Positions 1 to 7,032 are shown, numbered from the stretch's first letter. The stretch is 13,373 nucleotides of DNA from Dehalococcoidia bacterium (GCA_030626915.1 DAOUTC010000017.1:1-13373); one strand, 5' to 3'. The notes: generated from the letters alone by a model not told the origin. Numbers and translations: made by a program.

Positions 1-277
1 CTGGGGTAAATATGTGAACAACCACTGAGCCCAAGTCAACAAGCATCCAACCTGAATCCGAAGTACCTTCATTATGATGTGGTATCACGCCATTTTCCTT
101 CAATTCATCAATGACACCTTGCCACACAGCTTCAATGTGACGCTTGGTATCTCCACTACAAATAACAAAATAATCTGTAAATGAACACACCCCTCCCACA
201 TCCAGCATCACAATATCGCTTGCTTGCTTCTCAGAAGCAACTTTTGTAGCTAACTTCGCTATTTCTTCCGCTTCCAG
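1..277 (-). CDS. rsfS: Ribosomal silencing factor RsfS (DUF143 family), cut at the left edge
   Basis: RsfS binds ribosomal protein uL14 on the large subunit and blocks subunit joining when nutrients are short (known for the family). Translating the minus strand gives 92 codons in one open frame up to the window edge. They carry the family pattern: a short N-terminal helix, then ASDIVMLDV, then FTDYFVICSGDTKRH, and near the edge EGTSDSGWMLVDLGSVVVHIF. Only the C-terminal tail is missing. The frame has a TAG stop at 286-284, and no ATG, GTG or TTG lies between it and the conserved region. The first ATG and GTG fall inside the IVMLD strand, too late for a whole protein. The only plausible start is the CTG at 277-275, 11 bases after an AAAGGAGG ribosome binding site (289-296). 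Identity is secure; the start is inferred. The gene lies 88 bases downstream of lipA and probably has its own promoter. Confidence 0.88.
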   Translation of the reverse strand, partial: MEAEEIAKLATKVASEKQASDIVMLDVGGVCSFTDYFVICSGDTKRHIEAVWQGVIDELKENGVIPHHNEGTSDSGWMLVDLGSVVVHIFTP

Positions 278-288
278 AAGAGACTAAA

Positions 289-309
289 CCTCCTTTATTT
301 ATTATACCA
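289..309 (-). promoter_or_regulatory. Extended -10 promoter and ribosome binding site of rsfS
   Basis: On the minus strand, TGGTATAAT (309-301) is a perfect extended -10 element (TG-N-TATAAT). It is followed after a few bases by AAAGGAGG (296-289). No good -35 box lies 16-18 bases upstream, as is common for extended -10 promoters. Transcription would begin about at the ribosome binding site, giving a very short leader. A 6-base inverted repeat (GTTTAT at 317-322, ATAAAC at 335-340, spacer 12) lies in the -35 region. It could be an operator or chance in A+T-rich DNA. Confidence 0.55.
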
Positions 310-365
310 CTTTTATGTTTATAACTGCCCAAAAATAAACCTTTCTCACTTCAAGACGAGTTTCA

Positions 366-1265
366 TCAATAAGTAAGGCCTGTGCTTTTATATAACCTTA
401 CCTCATTGAAAAGGTCAATGGCATTGAACGAGCTACGCACCAGCGGCCCCGACGCTACTCCTAAGAATCCCATCTTCCTCGCAATAGCCTCATATTGGAC
501 AAACTCATCAGGAGTAACATATCTTACCACCTCGTGATGCCCCAGGGAAGGCCTCAGGTACTGCCCCAGTGTGATGGAATCGCACTCTACTTTCCTTAGC
601 TCCTCCATAACTACCATCACCTCATCCTCCCTTTCCCCCAACCCTAACATGAGCCCTGATTTGGTCAAAAGTCCTCCATTCAAAGATTTTGCTCTCTTTA
701 AAAGCTCCAAAGAACGGCAATATTTTGCCTGAGGCCGCACCTCGGGATAGAGCCTGGGGACTGTCTCTACATTGTGGTTCAAGACAGCGGGTTGGGCAGC
801 AACCACCTTCTCCAGCGCCGATAGGGAACCTCGAAAATCGGGAATGAGCACTTCAACCCCTATACCCAAGTTAAGGCGGTGCAGGGCTCTTATAGTCTGC
901 GCAAACTGTGCTGCGCCTCCATCAGGGAGGTCATCTCGGCAAACGGAAGTAATGACCACATATTTCAACCCTAACTCCTTTACTGCTTCGCAAAGCCGTT
1001 CTGGCTCATCAGGATCAGGAGGCAAAGGCTTTCCCGTTTCCACTTTACAGAAGGTACAATTTCTGGTACAGATACTTCCCAGGAGCATAAAGGTAAGCTT
1101 TCCCTGAGAATAACAATCCTGACGATTGGGACAGGCAGCACTCTCACAAACAGTATGGAGGCCCCGATGGTGAACGATACTCCGAATTCTTCTTACCTTC
1201 TCTCCCCGAGGGATGGGCCCCTTCACCCAGGAGGGAGTCCTCGACTTCTCTATATTTTCAACCAC
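366..1265 (-). CDS. lipA: Lipoyl synthase LipA
   Basis: This radical SAM iron-sulfur enzyme inserts two sulfur atoms into an octanoyl group already bound to a carrier protein, making the lipoyl cofactor in the cytoplasm. The 299-residue length is normal. The auxiliary cluster motif C-x4-C-x5-C is at residues 40, 45 and 51. The radical SAM motif C-x3-C-x2-C is at 66, 70 and 73. The C-terminal RSSF (277-280) supplies the conserved serine ligand of the auxiliary cluster. The start is GTG at 1265, with an AGAGGA ribosome binding site a few bases upstream. It is the last gene of the gcvH-lipM-oxidoreductase-lipA series, 56 bases after the oxidoreductase stop. The likely substrate is octanoyl-GcvH made by the neighbouring LipM-like enzyme. 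Confidence 0.97.
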   Translation of the reverse strand: MVENIEKSRTPSWVKGPIPRGEKVRRIRSIVHHRGLHTVCESAACPNRQDCYSQGKLTFMLLGSICTRNCTFCKVETGKPLPPDPDEPERLCEAVKELGLKYVVITSVCRDDLPDGGAAQFAQTIRALHRLNLGIGVEVLIPDFRGSLSALEKVVAAQPAVLNHNVETVPRLYPEVRPQAKYCRSLELLKRAKSLNGGLLTKSGLMLGLGEREDEVMVVMEELRKVECDSITLGQYLRPSLGHHEVVRYVTPDEFVQYEAIARKMGFLGVASGPLVRSSFNAIDLFNEVRLYKSTGLTY

Positions 1266-1321
1266 TATTTCCTCTAGATGCCTATTATATGTTATGAACC
1301 ACCTTAGGCAAAAACTCTACT

Positions 1322-2704
1322 TCATCTCCTCCTCCATCTCATCAAAGCTGCATCTGTAGCCAAGGTCATACAATCCAGTGTAGGTGCGGCTGGTGGCGCA
1401 TAACATGTTTCTAATTGCATAAACTCTTCCAGAGTCATTCCCCTTAAAATGGCTGTAGCGAAGACATTGATGCGCTGATGTACTTCCTCCTCCCCAACAA
1501 TCTGTGCAGCAATAATCTTCCCATCTTCGGGGTGAGCCATAACTTTCACACTAATAGCTTTTTTGCCCGGGAAATAAGACGGCAATGTTGAGCCACTAAA
1601 TTTACCCACAATAGGCTCGATTCCTGCTCTTTTTAACTCCTTCATAGTAGGCCCCACAGCAGATATCTCTAAGCCAAACAATTCTGTGGTTCTGTTATTT
1701 AACACACCTCGGGGCATCTCTTCCTTCCCTCCAACGGCATTTATTCCGGCAACCCTCCCCTGTTTAACTCCAATACTGCCTAAGCCTATCAAACTTGGTT
1801 TTCCAGTAACAAAATCTGGATACTCTGTGCAGTCCCCGGCAGCATAAATATCTTTAACAGAAGTCTCACACCTCTTATCCACTACTATTCCACCAGTTGA
1901 ACCAATCCGGCATTTTGCCTTTTCTGCTACTTCAACACGTGCTTTGCTTCCCGCTGATATGATTACAAGGTCCGCAGGATACTCAGTTTCCTCTTCAGTA
2001 TCCAAATTGCTCAAGACCACATATTCCACCCTCCCTTCACCACTAATCTCCGAAACAGTGACTCTGGGTATGAAATGCATGCCATGTTCCTCTACTCTTC
2101 TCTGTACGATGGCAGCCATATCTTCATCTATCATACCTGTAAGCATATGAGTCCTCAGCCTAACATATGTCTTCATTCCTCTACGAGAAAGAGCCTCTGC
2201 CATTTCCATTCCAATCGAACCAGAGCCAACAATCATAGCCCTTTTGCCCCTTTCCACTCGCTTAAGAATTTGCTTTGCATCATCCATAGTCCGAAGAGTG
2301 AATATCCCTTCTTTTAATCTTCCTTCATCTAGGAATGCACCTTTAATTTCGGGAATCCAAGAATTTGCTCCGGTAGCAACTATTAAGGCGTCATATTGAT
2401 GTTCTTCTTTCTCAGCATCTTTCAAAGATATGGATTTCACTATCTTTCCTTCAGGGTCAATATCGTATACCTCGTTCTCCAATTTTAGATTGATTTTGAA
2501 ATGTTGGAACCAGGACGGTGGAAATTCTATCAGGTCATCAAAACTTGGGATGATTCCTCCAATCACATATGGCAACCCACATTTCGAATACTCGCTGTAA
2601 TGCTCGTTACCCAGCACCGTTATCTCCGCTTGCCTATTTGTTTTCCGTGCAAATTGCGCCGCTGTCGAACCTGCGGCACCACTACCTATAATCAGCAACT
2701 TCAT
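1322..2704 (-). CDS. Single-cysteine FAD/NAD(P) disulfide-reductase-family oxidoreductase (CoA-disulfide reductase / NADH oxidase type)
   Basis: This 460-residue flavoprotein has an FAD-binding GSGAAG (7-12), an IVATG segment (108-112), a second dinucleotide fold GSGSIG (160-165), a second FAD motif AAGDC (near 290) and a C-terminal dimerisation domain. The redox centre is one cysteine, C42, in YSKCGLPY. That is the place and context of the single catalytic cysteine of NADH peroxidase/oxidase and CoA-disulfide reductase. The C-x4-C pair of true dihydrolipoamide dehydrogenase is absent. Arginines at 182 and 184 replace the usual acidic residue after the second strand of the nucleotide fold, which hints at NADPH use (inference). 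The C-terminus holds C434 and C445 around YAPPAAPTLD, in the region where Lpd carries its HPTLSE catalytic histidine. It lies between lipM and lipA, 20 bases after lipM, so a role in lipoyl or thiol redox is likely. The exact substrate is unknown. Confidence 0.85.
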   Translation of the reverse strand: MKLLIIGSGAAGSTAAQFARKTNRQAEITVLGNEHYSEYSKCGLPYVIGGIIPSFDDLIEFPPSWFQHFKINLKLENEVYDIDPEGKIVKSISLKDAEKEEHQYDALIVATGANSWIPEIKGAFLDEGRLKEGIFTLRTMDDAKQILKRVERGKRAMIVGSGSIGMEMAEALSRRGMKTYVRLRTHMLTGMIDEDMAAIVQRRVEEHGMHFIPRVTVSEISGEGRVEYVVLSNLDTEEETEYPADLVIISAGSKARVEVAEKAKCRIGSTGGIVVDKRCETSVKDIYAAGDCTEYPDFVTGKPSLIGLGSIGVKQGRVAGINAVGGKEEMPRGVLNNRTTELFGLEISAVGPTMKELKRAGIEPIVGKFSGSTLPSYFPGKKAISVKVMAHPEDGKIIAAQIVGEEEVHQRINVFATAILRGMTLEEFMQLETCYAPPAAPTLDCMTLATDAALMRWRRR

Positions 2705-2724
2705 AGAAAGATACCATCCATCTG

Positions 2725-3540
2725 CTAATCTCTCCCCAGAAAGAGAAATCGCCCCCCTTTATAGTTCCAGTCCCATTTCTCGTATTTCTCTTTGACAAGT
2801 TTCTTTGATAAGGAAAGCTCCACGTCAGTCAATTCTTGCTGTTTTAATTTTATTTGAAAAATTTTTTCAAAATTCTCTACTACTTTCTCCCTTAGACAGT
2901 CTCGATTCACTTCTTCAGGGAGAGAGATACAGCCATGTTGCAGCAAAACTTCTCCGTTTGTCCTTTGGGCACTCCCTCCTATTTTACCTTTGCCTCCCAA
3001 GATTATATCGTAGGCAATCCAGCTAGAAGAACAAAGGTCACCCTTATACCAAAGTTTTTCCTCTTGGTACAGATTTACCTCAAAGCCCAGATCACTCAAA
3101 GCCTTCCTTACGCTTTCGTGTGCCTTTTTGTATGCCTCTTGCTTACTCACAGGAAAACCATCTCTAGCGAAGGTTCCTACCATAGAATAGCTCATCTCAT
3201 CCTTGTGCAGCACTGCCAAACCACCGGTAGGACGCCTTACCAAAGGATACCCCTTTTTTAAGTATTCTGTTATTAAGGGGGATTCTGTGTTCTGAAAATA
3301 GCCGATTGAGAGAGCGGGAGGATTCCAAGTATATAACCTTAAAGTCGCTGGGAGTTTGTTCTCTGCCATTAGCCTAAATATGGCTTCATCTATTGCCATA
3401 TTTAGCGAGGGGCTGTAAGCTCCGAAGGGTATTAACCTCCATTCTCTAGCTGCCTTAACCTCATTCAATTGTGAAAATAGGAGAGCATGCGGTTCATTTT
3501 CCCTTCTCTTCCTCAACAAACTTTTCATACTCCTCGGCAT
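2725..3540 (-). CDS. lipM: LipM-like octanoyltransferase (lipoate-protein ligase A family)
   Basis: The enzyme belongs to the biotin/lipoate transferase fold. Visible motifs, numbered from the ATG at 3540, are NMAIDEA, WNPPALSIGYFQN, RRPTGGLAVLH, the lysine motif KIGGSAQR (186-193) and LQHGCISL. C170 stands seven residues before the tyrosine of AYDI, just upstream of that lysine. This matches the spacing of the catalytic cysteine in Bacillus LipM (CF...SWYE). It therefore probably moves octanoyl from acyl carrier protein to GcvH rather than activating free lipoate with ATP. The start is uncertain. The ATG at 3540 overlaps gcvH by 47 bases and adds about 33 residues before the conserved WRLIP. 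An ATG at 3528 and a TTG at 3468 are alternatives, neither with an ideal ribosome binding site. Lipoate ligase is the alternative reading. Confidence 0.88.
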   Translation of the reverse strand: MPRSMKSLLRKRRENEPHALLFSQLNEVKAAREWRLIPFGAYSPSLNMAIDEAIFRLMAENKLPATLRLYTWNPPALSIGYFQNTESPLITEYLKKGYPLVRRPTGGLAVLHKDEMSYSMVGTFARDGFPVSKQEAYKKAHESVRKALSDLGFEVNLYQEEKLWYKGDLCSSSWIAYDIILGGKGKIGGSAQRTNGEVLLQHGCISLPEEVNRDCLREKVVENFEKIFQIKLKQQELTDVELSLSKKLVKEKYEKWDWNYKGGRFLFLGRD

Positions 3541-3883
3541 TCATAAAGTCATTTAGCTCTCCCTTCTCCACCGGGATGACACTGATTATCCAACCTTCTC
3601 CATAAGGATCTTTGTTTAGTAACTCGGGATGATCTTGAAGCCCATGGTTAACTTCGTGTATCTTTCCTGAAACAGGTGAATAAACATCTGACACTGCCTT
3701 AACCGATTCCAAAGTTGCGAAGGAAGAGCCTTTTTCTACCTTTCCCCCTTCAGAAGGCAATCCCACATAAACTATATCCGAGAGTTCTTCAGCTGCAAAG
3801 GATGTAATGCCAACTGTTATAAACCCGTCATCTTCCCTTGCCCATTCATGGGTTTTAGTATACTTTAGCTCTTTCGGATACAT
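3494..3883 (-). CDS. gcvH: Glycine cleavage system H protein
   Basis: GcvH is the lipoyl carrier that shuttles the aminomethyl group from P protein to T protein. The 129-residue length is standard. The N-terminus YTKTHEWAR and the hybrid motif LESVKAVSDVYSPVSG are clear. The lipoylated lysine is K62, and the end carries the conserved GEGWIISV. The start ATG at 3883 follows a strong AAGGAGGGG site. It is the first gene of the minus-strand lipoylation block, and its 3' end overlaps the longest lipM frame. That placement fits lipoyl assembly on GcvH as the purpose of the block. A GcvH-like carrier for another lipoyl system is less likely, because gcvT and gcvPA/gcvPB are in the same window. Confidence 0.97.
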   Translation of the reverse strand: MYPKELKYTKTHEWAREDDGFITVGITSFAAEELSDIVYVGLPSEGGKVEKGSSFATLESVKAVSDVYSPVSGKIHEVNHGLQDHPELLNKDPYGEGWIISVIPVEKGELNDFMNAEEYEKFVEEEKGK

Positions 3884-4221
3884 TCTCCCCTCCTTATATT
3901 TTATAGTCTACAACTTAAGTAATAACCTCCACCTTTCACCTCTTCCTGCTGATTCTTCTAACACTATCTTAAAATTTTCCTCTCTAGAACACCTCCTATA
4001 ATACTACTTTCCCTTTGACAAAGCTAGGATAGATAAGTTAAAGTATTTGTTAGTGAGTTGTAAGACTGTGTCGATTGCCATATACTAGGGGAGCTTAGAC
4101 GGGCTCGAACCATTCTCTGAACTACGAAGTATTGATGATGGAAATTAGACAGTGTGCTAATGAAGAAGGATTTTATAACTTTATATCCAATGCTGACTAA
4201 CCTAGATTGAGGGTGGTCAAA
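3884..4221. other. Divergent intergenic region between gcvH and gcvT
   Basis: This 338-base spacer is the largest gene-free stretch and must hold the start signals for both the gcvH block and the gcvT block. The plus strand has a good -35 box near 4015 (described separately). The minus strand has several purine-rich GGAGG-like stretches but no convincing promoter pair: TATTAT at 4003-3998 lacks a suitable -35. I looked for the conserved core of a glycine riboswitch and for a tetrahydrofolate riboswitch and recognised neither. A 21-codon frame (4135-4200, plus) has no ribosome binding site and is not called as a gene. Confidence 0.7.
4015..4044 (+). promoter_or_regulatory. Candidate promoter for gcvT and the SHMT-like gene
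   Basis: TTGACA (4015-4020) matches the -35 consensus exactly. TAAAGT (4039-4044) follows after 18 bases and matches four of six -10 positions. The -35 box sits inside an imperfect palindrome, CTTTG-A-CAAAG (4013-4023), which could be an operator half-site pair. Transcription from here would give a leader of about 170 bases before the gcvT ATG at 4222. The -10 is weak, so this is tentative. Confidence 0.35.
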
Positions 4222-5472
4222 ATGAAACGCACTCCGCTATATGAAGAACACATTAAGCTAGGGGCCAAAATGGTTGAATTTGGTGGCTGGGAGATGCCCC
4301 TCAACTATCCACCGGGGATACTCACCGAACACCTGACAACAAGGAAATTTGGCGGGCTTTTCGATGTTTCCCATATGGGTAGATTCCTGATAAGTGGCCA
4401 GGATGCTTTGCCCTTTTTGCAATACACCTTGACTAACAATGCGGCGGCCTTACTCCCGGGACAATCTCAATACACCATAATACCAAATCACGATGGAGGA
4501 GCAGTTGATGACGCTTATCTCTATAGAATAGACGAAAATGAATATATCCTCGTGGTCAATGCTGCCAACCTGGAAAAGGATTGGGTATGGCTGCAAAAGT
4601 ACAGGCAGAAATTCCCTCAATTAATCTTTGAAGACCGTACTGCTGGAATCGCTATGTTAGCCTTACAGGGGCCAAGGGCAAAAGCAGTGCTCGAAGTAAT
4701 CCTGGGGGATATGCGAAAACTCCCAGAGCCGGCAAGAAATAACTTGACAACCGTTGAGATATTCGGCGCCAAGGTGCCCATAGCAAGGACAGGGTATACC
4801 GGTGAGCCGATATGTTTCGAGTTGTTTCCGCCTGCTAAAATAGCCGCGCGTTTGTGGGACAAGCTGTTAGAAGTGGGTAAAAAAGAAGGTATTGTACCTG
4901 TGGGGTTAGGAGCAAGAGATACGTTGAGGTTGGAAGCTGGCCTGCCATTATACGGTCACGAGCTTGGAATCGATGTAAAGGGAAAGAGCATTCCAGTGTT
5001 TGCCCTGCCCGTGGCCAGACTTGCGGTGAGCTTTGGCAAAATCAAGGGGGAGTATATCGGGCGAGAAGCACTGATGAAACAGTTCCAAGAAATCGAGCTA
5101 AGATTGGAAGACCGACTTGACACGCCAAAGGAGAAGCTATTGGTCCCCAAAATAATAATGCCTATGGCGATATCTAAGAACAGTATAGCCAGAGCAGGTT
5201 GCCAGGTCTATGTGAATGAAAACCTTGTGGGGAATGTGACCAGTGGGACCGTAGTCCCTTACTGGAAAACAGAGGGTACTGGCATCAAATCGAAGCCCGG
5301 TGCCGAATCTGGCAGGAGGGCAATATGCTTGGCATACCTCGATGCCGATTTGAAGGAAGGTCAAGGAACGAAAGTTGTCATCAGAGACAAATTTGCTAAT
5401 GGAGTGATTGTGGAGAGGCATATAGGCAGCGAAGCAGCACCATATGCCCGGCCACTATTAATTGAGGAGTGA
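4222..5472 (+). CDS. gcvT: Aminomethyltransferase (glycine cleavage T protein), extended form
   Basis: T protein releases ammonia from aminomethyl-lipoyl-GcvH and moves the one-carbon unit to tetrahydrofolate. The N-terminus MKRTPLYEEH and FGGWEMP are textbook GcvT. FDVSHMGRF, the folate-site aspartate D96 in GGAVDDAYLY, ARTGYTGE and GLGARDTLRLEAGLPLYGHE are all present. The protein has 416 residues against about 365 in the usual family. The extra length lies in the C-terminal half: a stretch rich in charged residues after IGREAL, and a longer loop after VTSGTVVPY before the ICLAYLD strand. The ATG at 4222 was chosen because it begins the conserved N-terminus; a TTG at 4207 is in frame but adds only an unconserved MRVVK. 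Its stop overlaps the signals of the next gene, so the two are coupled. A related folate-dependent methyl or hydroxymethyl transfer role is a weaker alternative. Confidence 0.93.
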   Translation: MKRTPLYEEHIKLGAKMVEFGGWEMPLNYPPGILTEHLTTRKFGGLFDVSHMGRFLISGQDALPFLQYTLTNNAAALLPGQSQYTIIPNHDGGAVDDAYLYRIDENEYILVVNAANLEKDWVWLQKYRQKFPQLIFEDRTAGIAMLALQGPRAKAVLEVILGDMRKLPEPARNNLTTVEIFGAKVPIARTGYTGEPICFELFPPAKIAARLWDKLLEVGKKEGIVPVGLGARDTLRLEAGLPLYGHELGIDVKGKSIPVFALPVARLAVSFGKIKGEYIGREALMKQFQEIELRLEDRLDTPKEKLLVPKIIMPMAISKNSIARAGCQVYVNENLVGNVTSGTVVPYWKTEGTGIKSKPGAESGRRAICLAYLDADLKEGQGTKVVIRDKFANGVIVERHIGSEAAPYARPLLIEE

Positions 5473-5474
5473 AA

Positions 5475-6893
5475 ATGTCCAACCCGGCGAATCCTGAAGA
5501 ATCACTGGAAAATCTAGCCAAAAACTTAGCAGGAAAAGCTTGCAGTAACACCCTATGGAGACAAAGGAAAACTGTCAACCTTATACCATCCGAGCAAACC
5601 ATGTCACCATTAGTAAGATTGCTGACGGTAGCTGACCCATCGGGGAGATATGCTGAGCATAGAAGAGTCAAAGCTTTAGGAGATTCCGAGGTATATTATT
5701 ATCAAGGAACGGAATTCATAGCTGAGGTGGAGCTGGAGCTAATCAATAGGATGAAGGAATTCCTGGGTTGCTCCGAAGTAGAAACTAGAGTAATCAGTGG
5801 GCAGATGGCCAACGTCACGGTGTTCAGCGGTGTCCTGGATTATTTGAATAGGGTGAGCAGAAAAGTAGAGCCCAGAAGATTTAGAAGCGTCATGAACCAT
5901 CATATCGGCAAGGGGGGGCACTTAAGCGCTCAGCCGCTGGGCGGACTAAGGGATTACATTTCAGTCGACCCCGTCACGGAAAGGCGGGCAGTGGTGAATT
6001 TCCCTGTTTTGACAGATAATCCATACAATATAGACCTCCTTGAGACAGCTGAACTTATCGAACAGCACAAGCCGGAACTCATTATCTTTGGCAAGAGCAT
6101 GATACTACACCGCGAGCCTGTCAAAGAGATAGCACAAATGATAGCTGACATAAAACCGAAACCGATAATTATGTACGATGGAGCCCATGTTTTCGGTCTC
6201 CTCGGACCTTATTTCCAAGAGCCCTTGCGAGAAGGAGCAGACATCCTAACTGCTTCCACGCACAAGACTTTCTTCGGTACGCAAAGAGGGATAATTGCCA
6301 GCAATATGAGTGAGGGAACAGATTACTCTGACCTGTGGGAGAGCATAGTAAGAAGGGCTTTCCCCGGGAGCGTGAGCAACCATCATCTCGGTACTTTACT
6401 AGGGTTGTTAATGGCAACCTACGAGATGAATACATACGGGCGCGAGTACCAAAGACAGGTAATTGCCAATGCAAAAGCCTTCGCTCTAGCTCTAAAAGAA
6501 CAAGGATTACAAGTAGAAGGAGACCCTGGAGTCAATTATACCGAGACACACCAAGTTATCTTGCGAGTAGGCTACAACAGAGGAATAGAGGTAGCTGATA
6601 GGTTAGAGAAGAATAACATCGTAGTGAACTACCAGGGCTTACCCGATGATGAGGCTTTCACCTGCAGCAGTGGCTTGAGGATGGGCGTCCAGGAGATGAC
6701 AAGGTTTGGTATGAAGAGAGAAGACTTCAAAGAGTTGGCTGAGTACATGACAGATGTGATACTTGGTGAAAAGGATGTCTCTCAGAAGGTCTCCGGCTTT
6801 AGACAGAGGTTCACAAAGATGCAATACTGCCTGCCCGAAGAACAAGCCAGGCCTTTGGTAGATGAACTTATCGATAGTGTGATAAAGTCGTAG
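5475..6893 (+). CDS. glyA: Divergent serine hydroxymethyltransferase (GlyA-like)
   Basis: SHMT is a pyridoxal-phosphate enzyme that interconverts serine plus tetrahydrofolate with glycine plus methylene-tetrahydrofolate. Visible family features are NLIPSEQTMSP (35-45), SGRYAE with the catalytic Y59 and E61, YYYQGTEF, SGQMANVTVF, GGHLS, YDGAHVFGL, the cofactor lysine K264 in STHKTFFGTQRG, and the substrate-carboxylate arginine R402 in SGLRMG. The protein has 473 residues against about 415 for bacterial GlyA. The usual FPG-x-QGGP loop reads FPGSVSNHHLG, and the usual SEN is SEQ. The ATG at 5475 has a GAGGAG site overlapping the gcvT stop (5470-5472), so translation is coupled; an in-frame GTG at 5469 is less likely. 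It probably acts on the same folate pool as GcvT. A specialised aldolase or hydroxymethyltransferase on another amino acid cannot be excluded. Confidence 0.85.
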   Translation: MSNPANPEESLENLAKNLAGKACSNTLWRQRKTVNLIPSEQTMSPLVRLLTVADPSGRYAEHRRVKALGDSEVYYYQGTEFIAEVELELINRMKEFLGCSEVETRVISGQMANVTVFSGVLDYLNRVSRKVEPRRFRSVMNHHIGKGGHLSAQPLGGLRDYISVDPVTERRAVVNFPVLTDNPYNIDLLETAELIEQHKPELIIFGKSMILHREPVKEIAQMIADIKPKPIIMYDGAHVFGLLGPYFQEPLREGADILTASTHKTFFGTQRGIIASNMSEGTDYSDLWESIVRRAFPGSVSNHHLGTLLGLLMATYEMNTYGREYQRQVIANAKAFALALKEQGLQVEGDPGVNYTETHQVILRVGYNRGIEVADRLEKNNIVVNYQGLPDDEAFTCSSGLRMGVQEMTRFGMKREDFKELAEYMTDVILGEKDVSQKVSGFRQRFTKMQYCLPEEQARPLVDELIDSVIKS

Positions 6894-7004
6894 GATTGTT
6901 TTCCGATACTTCAAAGACATTCGCCAAGTGAAGTAAAGGAGGTTAGTTAGCCCCACAACCCATATTGAGAGTGGAAACATCATCAAGGTTGGTAGACAGT
7001 GTTT

Positions 7005-7032
7005 TTGCTAGAGTGATTAATACAGATATAGT
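7005..7032 (+). promoter_or_regulatory. Candidate promoter for the aminotransferase-serA pair
   Basis: TTGCTA (7005-7010) and TATAGT (7027-7032) are separated by 16 bases and match four and five of six consensus positions. The predicted start of transcription is close to the AAGGAGG ribosome binding site (7041-7047) of the aminotransferase. It lies in the 159-base gap after the SHMT-like gene, where I see no terminator hairpin with a T tract. Confidence 0.4.

Noticed and set aside
772..1107. 111-codon plus-strand frame.
   Set aside because: It lies entirely antisense to lipA, whose motifs are unambiguous; it is a shadow frame.
2935..3261. 108-codon plus-strand frame rich in hydrophobic residues.
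   Set aside because: It is antisense to the conserved core of lipM and has no coding support of its own.
4080..4125. Possible tRNA remnant on the minus strand: GGTTCGAGCC resembles a T-loop, with four of five possible stem pairs.
   Set aside because: No matching D arm, anticodon arm or 5' acceptor strand could be found upstream, and a short T-loop match is expected by chance.
4135..4200. 21-codon open frame in the gcvT leader, a possible leader peptide.
   Set aside because: It has no ribosome binding site and no recognisable family or run of regulatory codons.
3884..4221. Glycine riboswitch upstream of gcvH or gcvT.
   Set aside because: The conserved core elements were not recognisable on either strand. 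A covariance-model scan would settle it.
6169..6474. 101-codon minus-strand frame and an overlapping plus-strand frame at 6335-6598.
   Set aside because: Both are shadows of the SHMT-like gene, which carries the cofactor lysine motif in this stretch.
6894..6960. Possible short gene after AAAGGAGG near 6937-6944.
   Set aside because: The site is followed by stop codons in the usable frame and no start codon lies at a proper distance.
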